Of a DNA stretch of 64,000 nt, positions 33,972 to 43,904 are shown piece after piece. The stretch covers positions 21,968,241 to 22,032,240 of the forward strand of contig NC_067285.1 of assembly GCF_020740795.1 (NCBI RefSeq), given 5' to 3'. The translations under genes were made by a program, and so were the position numbers. This stretch comes from Apus apus. Its lineage: Eukaryota; Chordata; Aves; Apodiformes; Apodidae. Under the pieces are notes generated by a model. The model made no database searches. It was not told where the DNA came from and saw only the letters and a program-made list of their open reading frames with translations. The number at the start of each line of letters is the position of its first letter. Position 1 is the stretch's first letter.

Positions 33972-34150
33972 GGGGCTCCACAGAACACGTGTCCACCTCC
34001 CCCCCACCCAGCTTTGGTAACAGCTTGTTTCCCCTTCTTGAATACCTTCATCGCAGAGGCACATCCATTGTTGCTGATGGGCTCGGCCTTACCCACAGGT
34101 GAGGCTGGAGGTTTTGGAGCCAGGAGAGCTCTCAGCAGCTTCTCACCAGA
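33972..34150. repeat. 179-bp near-identical block, copy 2
   Basis: Partner of 33221-33399. It keeps CpG dinucleotides although its own flanks have lost nearly all of theirs, which points to recent replacement by the CpG-rich copy. Confidence 0.85.
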
Positions 34151-34489
34151 GCCACCCCTGAGGATCCTCTCCCCTCTACCAAAATCGCATCACACCATCC
34201 TAACACATTCCACTCTATGCCTCTGTGAATCATATACTCAAGAACTACTATCACAATCCAAATTCATCACAAAATTTGCAGAATCTTCACTGACAAAGAA
34301 ATGTCTGCATGCCAAAAAAAATAATCATAATACCAAACACATCAAAATGCAATTATAATACAACACAGATAATTTACATAACATCTGCCCATCATCCCCT
34401 CACCACAATGGTAACAGGCAAACTTCCCACAATAATATTTCTGTCCATGCTTTGTCCATTACCTCTCCTAATCATTAATGTTGTCTTGG

Positions 34490-34507
34490 GCCCCACATTT
34501 GGTGCCA
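34490..34507 (-). other. Retroviral primer-binding site, copy 1
   Basis: The minus strand reads TGGCACCAAATGTGGGGC, matching 15 of 18 positions of the lysine-tRNA PBS, with CpG-decay type changes. It lies 787 bp from the second PBS. Confidence 0.6.
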
Positions 34508-34720
34508 AGAAGTGTCTTGGTTTAGGCCTAGCTGACAACAGAGTCCCATTTGGCCCCTTACTCAGCCGTATCCCCACAGTGCTAAGGGGAGCAGAAAATA
34601 GTACTAGAAGCTCATGGTCACCAGAGGGGTAAGGTGAGTTCCCTCACTGATCATGGTCATGGGCAAAACAGATTCAACATGGGGACAAAAATTAATTTAT
34701 CACTGAAATTATGCAAATAG
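34508..34720 (-). repeat. Probable decayed LTR end next to PBS
   Basis: Directly upstream of PBS copy 1 on the minus strand, the sequence resembles a common avian ERV LTR-proximal pattern. On the + strand this is GCTCATGG, then GGGCAAAACAGATTCAAC, then an AATTAATTTATCA-like segment. Identification is from memory of the pattern and the outer boundary is unknown. Confidence 0.4.
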
Positions 34721-36108
34721 GACCAAGAGAAAACAGAAACCAGAGCTTATCTTCCTTCCCCCTCCCCTGTGAGCCCAACACTTACCAGGCTCTCATTCCA
34801 GGCATGATCCTCTTTCCCCCACCCACCCTTGTCTACATCTTTCCAGGAGCTCGAGAACAGAGGGATGGCCCCCAAGCAATGGCTGCCCCCCTCCCTCAGC
34901 CAACTCAAGAAACCAAAAGCCTCTTGCTCACCCACCCCACTTCACAAACCCCAGCCAACAGACCTTGCTCCCAGCTTATCAGCAGCTACTACTGAAGCCT
35001 CATCTTAGGCTGTCAGTTGTCACCTAGCCAAGGAGGTCTGGGCCCCTGGGCACAGTTTCTAGGGGAGAGCAGAGGCAACCCCAGGGAGAATCATCTGCCC
35101 TCCTTACAGGGTCTCTTCCTGGCCCACTTGGTACAACAGTGACAAGATCAGAGCAGGGTGTACTCCTCACCCTGAGTTACAGGGCTCCCACACAGCTCTG
35201 TCTAGGAAAGGGCACCCCATATCACTCTGCAGAGCAGTGGTGCCTCATAGCATGGACCCCTATTATGGGTCTGCTAGGCTGGCCTGCCTGCCAACGTGGC
35301 AGGAAGCCACCAGGCAGAGAGCCAAACCCTCACGGCAGTGTCAGCCTGGACCCTCTGGCCTCAGGGTCTACAATTGCTCCGCAGCCCCCATCAAGGAGAG
35401 CCTTGTGACACAAAGCTTACTCCCTCGTGGCCTCATCCCCGGTTACAGGGAGCTTGAGGGGCTGCTGGCACAAAAGGGCTCCCCCAAAATGCACAAGCAT
35501 TGGCAAATGCATTCATCGTGAGACAGTAAGCCAGCAAGCAGAGCCTGGTGGCCAGAGGCCAGAGGAGTGGATGCCCCAGCGCTGCTTACAGCAAGGGCAC
35601 TCTGCTTCAAGGAAGCAGGAGGCCCAGAAGGGCAAGTAAGGCCTGTACATGACCAAAGCCCTGATTACAGGAAGGTCCCTGTGCCCAGGGGATACTCTCC
35701 TTGTCTCCAGCTTGAGCTGCCCATCTTCCTTCTCACTCTTGACTTGCAGGTCCACCAGCATCCTCTTCTTTCTCGCTTTCTCCTTCATGAGCTGCTCCAC
35801 TCCAAGAGGCATACAGAGGACTGAGGTACGCCAACGCCATGCAGCTGCAAATGAGACAGAAGTTGAGTCTGGGTGCTGACACCTCCCTGCACCCCACACA
35901 GCAAAGCCACCTTGCCTTGGTCCCTGCTCCCCATACAGGGCCTTCAGCCCATCTCTACCCCCGCACCGCAGCAGAGCTTTCCCAGCACACACCCCGCCTG
36001 CCCCCCCTCACAAAGCAGTTATCAGACTGAATCCCAATTTAATCTGTTATACATGTCATAGCGCACTACTAATTCCCATAGTACTTACCTGCTGTTTGCT
36101 ATTTGCAG
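34721..36108. other. Moderately GC-rich spacer with weak minus-strand exon signals
   Basis: No repeat is recognised. On the minus strand there is a perfect donor (CAG|GTAAGT, intron starting at 36088) and a good acceptor (TTTGCAG at 35845), which would remove a 244-bp intron. A 159-residue minus-strand open frame (35513-35992) includes a charged, helix-prone stretch around EQLMKEKARKKR but resembles no family I know. Confidence 0.3.
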
Positions 36109-36159
36109 AGGTTAAAGTTTGCCATGCTCTGCTCCACTAGCAGTTCATGGTGCTCTTCA

Positions 36160-36908
36160 GGACAGCCAAGCAGCAGGAAAATGTCTATAACAGCCAACCT
36201 GATCTCGAGTTTCAGAGTCACTTGCAAAAGCCCGCTACTCTTTAGCTCTTCACACCAATCCAATTGCACTGCACAGGCAAAGTCAGCTTCAGCCTCTACC
36301 CCATGCCTAATCTGTACCTGTACCACCAAGGACCTTCCAGAACCTACCTTCAAACCATCCAGATTTCATCCTTTTCCACTAAACTGCTCCCCTACTCTCT
36401 CTATACCATCTCACAGACAAGCCTTCACAAAGTAATCCACTCCTCCCACAGTAACACTCCAACATCAACAAATGCCTACCTGAAGACTTCCACAATAACG
36501 CTTCAACAACAACAGGTTCTGGCAGGAAAAATTCCACTTTCTCCATCAGAGTCCACCCTATGCTAACTGCTGACAAACACACACTGTCCTCACCAAAGAC
36601 AAACTCTACAATGACTAGTGCTCAATTAAGTTTGCATGTGCAGTGCCTTCTTGCAGGTGTGAGCTTAGGTAGAGCTGGGCTTGGAAGCTGCAGAGTGTAC
36701 CCCCCATGGTTCAGCTTGGCATTTTATTGGGGAATTCTGTGTTCTCCCTGGGAGAAGGGTATCAGCAGAGGCTGTTTAAAGGCAAGACGGGAATGGCTCT
36801 CCAGGTCTCTGAAGCCCCCAGCAGTAAGCAGTCATCTGTCTTGTGGCACAGGATAGATCTTCTCATGCATATGCTTTTCCAGCCAAGTGGGTGCTGCAAG
36901 GGAAGGAG
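36160..36908. repeat. Direct repeat copy B (~749 bp)
   Basis: Partner of 32265-33008, about 3.9 kb downstream in the same orientation. It is bracketed on the + strand by an acceptor-like TATTTGCAG ending at 36108 and a donor-like GAG|GTGAGT at 36917. Just beyond its lower end is a minus-strand donor. It contains a minus-strand AATAAA at 36723-36728. Family and function are unknown. Confidence 0.75.
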
Positions 36909-37007
36909 CAAAGGAGGTGAGTAACCAAGTAAATACATGTCTTTTAATCCAATCCCAAGTAAATCAAGATAAAACGCAGCCCAAAAGCCAAGTGCCCTGC
37001 TCACCAA

Positions 37008-37646
37008 TCCTCAGACTTCCCTGCTGAAGCATGCCCCAGCACTAAGCCCTCACTGAGGTACCTCAGTGTTTCCCACCAAAGCCTTCTCAGTGCCATTCTC
37101 TCACTGAAATACCTCAGCCTTTCCCAGTCAACTGGCCCCCAAAATCATCCCTTCCCTGAGGTACCTCAAAGTTTCCCGCCAAAGCCCCTGCAGTGCCACC
37201 TCCTCACTCAAATACCTCAGCCTTTCCTCCTGAAGCACCCCCAGCATCATCCCCTCACTGAGATACCTCAGCCTTTCCTGCTGAAACCCCCCTATGTCAT
37301 TTGCTCATTGAGGTAATTCAGCCTTTCCCAGTCAAGTGCCCCCCAACATCATCCCTTCCCTGAGGTACCTCAGTTTCCCACCAAAGCCCCTGCAGTGCCA
37401 TCTCCTCATTGAAATACCTCAGCCTTCCCTCCTGAAGCACCCCCAGCATCATCCCCTCACTGAAATACCTCAGCCTTTCCTCCTAGAGCACCCACTGGCA
37501 ACATTCCCTCACTGAGATACCTCAGCCTTTCCCACTCAAGGGCCAGCCAGCATCATCTCCGCCCTGAGGTACCTCAAAGTTTCCAGCCAAAGCCCCTCCA
37601 GTGCCACCTCCTCACTGAGATACCTCAGCCTTTAATGCTGAAGCAC

Positions 37647-37678
<32 letters not shown>

Positions 37679-38215
37679 CCATCGTCACCTCCTTGAGGTA
37701 CATCAAAGTTTCCTGCCAACGCACCCACAGCGCCGGCCCCTCCCTGAGGTACCTTAGACTCTCCCACCCAAGCCCCCCAGCACCATCCCCTCCCTGAGCT
37801 GCCGCAGCACTTTCCGCACCAGCGCCCCCGGGGTCGTTTCCTCGCGGGGGTGATCGAGTCTTTCCCGCTCCAGTGGCCGTCGGCAACTTCCCCTCGCGGA
37901 GACACTTCGGACTTTCCCACTAAGCCCCTCCCGGCATCACCCCCTCCCTGAGCTGCCTCCGGGCTCCCTGCCCAAGCCCCTCCGCTGCCGCCCCCTCGCC
38001 CAGGTACCTCAGCCTCCCTGCTGAAGCGCCCCAAGCACCGTCCCCGCGCTGCGGCTCCTCCGCCTCTCCCACCGGAGCCCCCTCGGTGCCGTCCCCTCGC
38101 TGTTCCGCCTTCCGAAGCGAAGCGCAGCCCCGGCCGCTCCCCGCGGCACCTCAGCCTCCCCCGCCCCAGCCCCTCGCGCCGCCTCCCTCAGGTACCTCAG
38201 CCCCTTCCCCGCTCG
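37008..38215. repeat. 51-bp minisatellite with 204-bp higher-order period
   Basis: More than 20 units of 49-53 bp are built on a core like CACTGAGGTACCTCAGCCTT followed by a C-rich half. Type-X units (AAAGTTTCC...GCAGTGCC) start at 37154, 37358 and 37562, exactly 204 bp or four units apart. The core GAGGTACCTC is a perfect palindrome. Units toward the right become GC-rich and CpG-dense. The unit is 17 codons long on average, but the 49-53 bp variation breaks frame, so coding is unlikely. Confidence 0.9.
37648..37677 (+). repeat. Homopolymer of 30 C
   Basis: An uninterrupted C run lies inside a minisatellite unit. The complementary strand is a G run able to form quadruplexes. Length is likely unstable and prone to sequencing error. 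Confidence 0.95.
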
Positions 38216-38850
38216 CGCTCGGGCGGCCGCGCTGCCCCCGCCGAGGCTCCCGCCTTCGCGCCCTCCGCCCCGCGCGCCCCCCCGCACGCGCTTTCCTTCT
38301 TCGCACCTCGAGTCCCCGCGGGCCTCACCCGAGCCCCGCCGCCCGCACCCGAGCCCCGCGCTCCCTGCCCTCCAAACCGCCCTCCCGTCTCCCTCCCCAG
38401 CCCGGGGCCGTCGCGCTGCGGCTACCGAGGCACCCCGGGACCCCCCGCTGGAGCCCGAGGCTGCCCCTTCCTCCTCCGCACGTCACCTGGTGCCTCACGC
38501 TCCAGCCCCGCACCCTTCACCGGCCGGTACGAGCGCGGCCGCCCCGCTCCCGCCGCCGCTCCCGCCGCGCTCCGCTCCGGCCCCTTCGCACCTGCCGCTG
38601 CGCCCGCGCGGCCGCCGCCACTGGCAGCACGCGCTGCTGAGGCCGCACCGCGCGCCCCGCCTCGCGCCGGCTGCAGGGCGGGGCTGTCGCCGCTTCCGCC
38701 GCTCCCGCGCAGCAGCAGGAGCAGCCGGGGCTGGGAGGCCCCGCTGCCCGCGTCTCTGCGGGAGGGACGGCACGGAGGACAGACGGTTTCCACCTCCCGG
38801 TGGACAGAACCGCATCCTTTCTGCTGGTGCGGCTCAAGCATCTCTCCTAC
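37790..38850. promoter_or_regulatory. Intergenic CpG island with strong strand asymmetry
   Basis: About 1 kb of CpG-dense DNA overlaps the right end of the minisatellite. To about 38.6 kb the + strand is much richer in C than G, so a minus-strand transcript would be G-rich. It could be a promoter for an unannotated minus-strand RNA or only GC-rich repeat DNA. The 184-, 172- and 161-residue frames here are compositional artefacts rich in Pro, Arg, Ala and Gly. Confidence 0.5.
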
Positions 38851-38884
38851 TCCTAATGGCACAGCAGTTGACGCCTGCAAAACA

Positions 38885-39115
38885 TGCACTTCTGATGAGC
38901 TTCCCACACCAATCCAGTTGCGCTACACAGAGAAAGTCATTTTTGACCCCTATGTCGTACCCAGCAGGTACCTACAAACTGTCCAAAACAAACTACCTAC
39001 CTAGCTGACTTCCTTCGTTCACACCCACTTGCTCTCTTACTCTCTGTACTACATCCCCTCGATAAGCCTACCCAAAGTGACCCTCTCCTCCTGCAGTCCC
39101 ACTCCAACATCAGCA
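38885..39115. repeat. Direct repeat copy C, partial and diverged
   Basis: Shares TTCCCACACCAATCCAGTTG, ACACAGAGAAAGTCA, TCTTACTCTCTGTACTACAT and CCCACTCCAACATCAGCAAA with copies A and B in the same order, at lower identity. Only the left part of the unit is present. Confidence 0.6.
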
Positions 39116-39912
39116 AACACCTACACAAAGATCACGTCCCACACTTAAATCCTCAGTGCACGGGGAAGAGAACACCAAAGAACTTGCGAATTCCGCTAAA
39201 CAGCAGGTTTGAACGCTGAACTCCAGCTACAAAGCACTTAGATTTCGTGGTTAGAAAAAAGTTCCATCTGTTCATAAAGGGCAGACACTTGTTGAGACAC
39301 TAAAGGAAAATCTGCTTGCCAGACTCTCTCCCTGGAACATCTCTCCAGGAGCTCACCGGCCCCTGCTGAACCACCCCTCAGGAAAATTTTTATCACTTAG
39401 AGATGATGCTGGGACACCAATTACCAACTAACTCTCTGTGCTGAGCAGCAATGGAAGCTCAGCTCTGAAGGGCCGCGCCCCTGCCCCCTTGCAGAGAACC
39501 AGAATTGACACATCCAGCTTTGTAACACAACCAGCTTCTATCTAGATTTTGAACAGTCCTTTTAGCTTTCTTCAGGAGCTTAATAGTCACGACAGACGTC
39601 TAGAATTTCCCAGATGTCTCATTCTTGAGAAGCCTTGTACAGGAAAGTTACAGCAGTACCCAACATGCTGCAACTAAAACAAACAAAAGACACAGCCATG
39701 GATAAATAATTCTACACCCAAGTTCTCATTTTCTTATGTTGATTCTCTTGGTGACAATCCATTTTCAGCAGCTTCCCGTGCACCTCATACAAGGCCATTT
39801 TGGTTCCTGCTTCCAGGCAATGTGAGCTGAACTACAACTGCTGGTTAACCCCCTGGAGATTGCATCAGTGCCAGAGGATGGCAAACCATTGTTGGCAGTG
39901 TTAGATACTCCA

Positions 39913-39990
39913 AGAAAAAACAGAAAAACAAAAAAGAAAAAAAACCCACAAAACCCCCCCCAAAAAAACCCCAAAAGCAACACCAAAAAC
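39913..39990. repeat. A/C low-complexity tract
   Basis: Runs of A alternate with short C runs over about 78 bp. The two open frames crossing it are artefacts. Confidence 0.7.
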
Positions 39991-42900
39991 TTTCAGGCAG
40001 AGTACCGTGTTGAGTTGTTCATGCTACATTTTAAAAACTCTCAGAACATTGTGTTCAGATAGATGTGCTTTCATTACTTTTCATATATACAAGTCTACTC
40101 TGCCTATCTCCATTTTTGCATTCAATCAGATTTACTCTGCATTTGAATTACTTTATAACATTCTCATTCTAAGAAAGAGCAGTGGCTAAGGTAGCCAACC
40201 ATCTTAACAGACTTGGTGAGAAACCAACACAAAAGATGTAAGCTTCTTGTAAAACCAAGACATGGAAACTGTCAGTAAGCATCCCTACATGTCTCCAATC
40301 CATCAAGATAAACTATCTTAAGAGGAGAGGGTGGACAGGGATAGAAGTGCATCTTAAATAAGCAGACATTGCAAATGAGCTATAGAAAGTTATTGCTAAG
40401 TTGTGCAATACAGTAATAAGTTTCCATAAACATTTGTATGTGTATAATTATATATTTACAAATATTGTAAGTTTCTTAACACAATAGAGAGCTCTCTTGC
40501 TTTCCTTTAAGGCAAGGGACTTCAACTCCTGGCTGCAAATTCACATGTGGTGAGCACACATGCTTCACCAAGTGTAAAAGACAAAACCAGACACAGGGAA
40601 AAAGGCAGATTAGACTGAGAAGATGAAAATTAATATTATCCCAAGCAAAGCAAAAAAAAAGTAGTTGAAGGAGGCAAATCCCTTTTCTCTTTGATATCTT
40701 CTCACCTATAAGCTTATGAAAATTCTACATGTTCATATGACTGTAAGCTTATTGAGATTTGTAGCTCCACAAAGACAAACAGTATTTTAATGAACAATAA
40801 TCCTGTACACTTCACTTTAAATCACTCACACTTGGTGTTTGGGTGCCCTTTATTCATAACCTAGTTGTCTCAGTATGAATGATAACATTAATTAAATGTC
40901 TAGAAATCAAATAATCTTCTTATGTAGGTGTTATGAATACACAAATCCACACAAGTTAGTTTGCCTCTTCTGCTTTAAGAATGTGGGAGGGACAGGTCCA
41001 GAGCACCCTAGCTATGCTTTCTGTATATTATTGCATGGTACATTTGCACTCACCCAACTCAGGCTGGCAGTAAAAATAACCTGCTCTTGAAAAGCCAACA
41101 TTAATTTACCTGCTAGGGTTTCCACCTGCTAACACTTTTCAGAGAGGGGTCCTGTCTAGAAATAACTCCCTATTTCACTACGAACTTCATGGGCTTTACT
41201 GGACAGAACCAAGATGTGACTCATTGCTCTGAGATATGTAAATACTAAAACTGTTTCAGCTGTGGAGGCTTTTATTTGTTTGATAACAGACCAGCATCAG
41301 TAACAGAGCTGAAAAGAGACCACAAAAATCTAGACTCCAAAATTTTTATTTTACCTGAAAGAATTGTTGGCATTCAGAGTAATCAAAAACTAAGACCCTC
41401 TGAGGAAGACATGACCAAATAGAAGCAGCACTCTCTGATTTCCAGGAGATAGAAAGAAGTTTGCTTTTGTCTATAGGACACTAGCCATCTTGGAATCATG
41501 CTTCTCCTTCCTGCTGGTCACAAGGTCCTAATGGTCATCACTGGGAGAACCACATTTTTTGATCCCTGTGCTATTTACTCCTGTCCTTGCATTAAAAGCT
41601 TTGGTCTCAAGCTACAGTTTTGTGAAAGACTTCAAAGGTGAGGAGGGAGGGGAGGGAACAGACATATAGCAAGACACTATTTATTAAACAATATTCCTAT
41701 TGCCCTAACCATCATGACCCTACACCAAATCCACCTAAGCAGAAGGGTTATTCCTGAATAGTCACAATCAACTGTTCCCTGTACTGTGCTTCCAGTTCAT
41801 GCCCATCTTTTCAAACTTTTATCTACATACATTTTAAAATTTGAAATTAGTTTTATTTACATAGTTAATACTACATTATCTGCCTTTCCAGTATTAACTC
41901 TTCACATTCTAGAATTCCTTGAGTCAAAATTGTCTGAATTGAAACAATTTGGCTACTGGGGTCATAAAACCATGGCAGTTATATACTGAGGAATATATTA
42001 AAGACACTTATTCCCATTAATTATTAGAGATAATGGCAGTGATATCTCTGCCATATCAGAAAGAGGTAGGAAAAATGAATTGCAATACTTTCAAGCACAC
42101 TAGTTAAGCTCTAGCATTGTTTCACAAGAATCAGGAAAAAAGTGCAGTACAGATAAACATTGCATGATACTCCTGCCCAGGTAATCCTAGAGGTAACTGT
42201 ACAGAAAGAGCCTCAGCAATTTATAACAATTCATAAGATACACAATGACCGAGTGGAGACTAAACCAATACCTGGGGTTAACCCTCACCCCTCATACACA
42301 TAGCAGTTTTTACAGTTACCAGCAGTATTACCTCATGGACACAAGCTCAACTTGATACTCAGTGGGGGTGCTGATGTCTATCCATTGTACAGAGCCAGTA
42401 CAATGTCTTAGCACCATAGAAGACCTACAGCTTATTGAGGGGTTGTGTGACAAATTCTCATGAATTAGAGTCTGTTTCTGACTTATCCTCAAGGGCTCTG
42501 ACCACTGCACCAACCAAGGCATATTTATTAGGAAATATTAACAAATGCCCCATTTCCCCAACTTCCGTTTTCTCCCTCAAAACAAAAAGCAACATGCAAC
42601 CACTGACACAGGGCAGCTGTGACAGAGACTTTCATACCAGAGACTACAGTTCCAGCCTGTAATATTCTTGCAAAAGGACTGGTATTAAGACAGCTTTGCA
42701 AATGGGACTGCAGGCTATTGGATGATAATTTCTGACCCTGAACTTCAGTATCATAGGGAAAAATATTAGCAAAAAAATTCAGTACCAATATATATACTCT
42801 TCCAGAGGGTATAGCATGTCAGCACAACAACAAACCCTGGCAAAGCTTCTTTAATAGCCCAAGATAGACAAGCATAATATTTTTGTCAACCGAGAAAAAG

Positions 42901-43832
42901 AGAAAAGAACTGAAATTTTATTATCTCTAGCAACTAATCCCCAAGGCTTTTCTGAAGGACAGCAGAGTTTATTTGTGCATGTGCCAATTATACAGCTAAG
43001 TGAAACATGTAGCTACCACACTTGAATTGATTTTCTTCTTGGATGATTTACTGACAAAAGAGAGATCTATGTATTTCCAAACAACCAATGTAAAAAGCCT
43101 GATGCAAAGAACTCAATCTGCCTTTAGTTTCCCAGAGAAAAACAGTAGCTTTATACTTCTGGTCTGTGTCTTATTTTAGGTTATGGAAAGTATTTGTACA
43201 GAACTCTTAGTGGGATGCAAAGTTACTAACTGATGCTGTAAGATCCCAAATATATTTTTCCCACTAAAGCAAAAAATTACCTGAAGCTCAAAACCTCATG
43301 GCTTTGGTTGCTGTTAAACTGGAGTTGGTTTTCTTTTATAGCAATCTTCACCACACTTACTATTTTGTAGCCTTCTTCTATTTTCTGCATGACAGCTAGC
43401 AAGTCTGGATATAGAGATTCCAGAAAGACAGAACAGTACTGGCAACTGCACTATATCATGTTGTTACAACTGCTGGCCATTTCTAAGAAGAGGAAGCTTG
43501 CAATAAGCACAGACTACTACACTTGCAAGCATCTGGAACAAAACATTTAGCAAGTTGTCTACACATGCTGCTAGAATCAAAGGTTTTACGAAGATTGCAG
43601 TAATCTAGGCATTGTGCATAACATCTCAGTGTCCTACAAAATCTAAATTACAACATTCTCCTCATTGCTGATGCTCTATTTCCAATACCTTCAAGCCAGA
43701 GAGTGGGCTGAGTTTGTGTTTCAGTACACTACAGCAAATTACTTGACCAAAAGACACCTGGTTCTTTCTAAACTAAGAGCTTCATTATTTCTGAAAGCAC
43801 CAGTTAAAACCCAAACACATCTGCTCAGTTGG

Positions 43833-43904
43833 GTTTTGGTTTTTTGGTGGTGTTTTTTTGTGTGTGTGTGTTTTGGTTTGGGTTTTTTTTTGTTGGTTTT
43901 TAAG
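43833..43904. repeat. T/G low-complexity tract with short TG run
   Basis: GGTTTT-type blocks surround a GTGTGTGTGTG microsatellite. Confidence 0.7.

Larger units (their letters stand above)
33140..34720 (-). mobile_element. Endogenous retrovirus remnant, tandem PBS/leader copies
   Basis: Two tandem segments on the minus strand each carry an 18-base match to the tRNA-Lys(1,2) primer-binding site (15 of 18 by eye). Each is followed by a leader of about 500 bp with the same landmarks. This PBS type is typical of class II (beta/ERVK-like) retroviruses. The upper copy is decayed and poor in CpG; the lower copy is CpG-rich. No intact retroviral frames were found, so the element is non-coding and cannot act on its own. 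The LTR boundaries are not certain. Confidence 0.6.

Noticed and set aside
36099-36582. Minus- and plus-strand frames kept in both direct-repeat copies, as if a gene family
   Set aside because: In one aligned stretch my hand count of differences by + codon position was 8/4/11. In the neighbouring stretch the minus-frame count was 9/11/12, and copy A has a stop there. This is not a consistent coding signature.
37612-38034. Minisatellite as a 17-residue protein repeat
   Set aside because: The average unit is 51 bp, but individual units vary from 49 to 53 bp, so no frame survives across the array.
38086-38640. 184-residue + strand frame and overlapping 161-residue minus-strand frame
   Set aside because: Both are low-complexity translations of a CpG-rich block. 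Stop-poor GC-rich DNA gives such frames on every strand.
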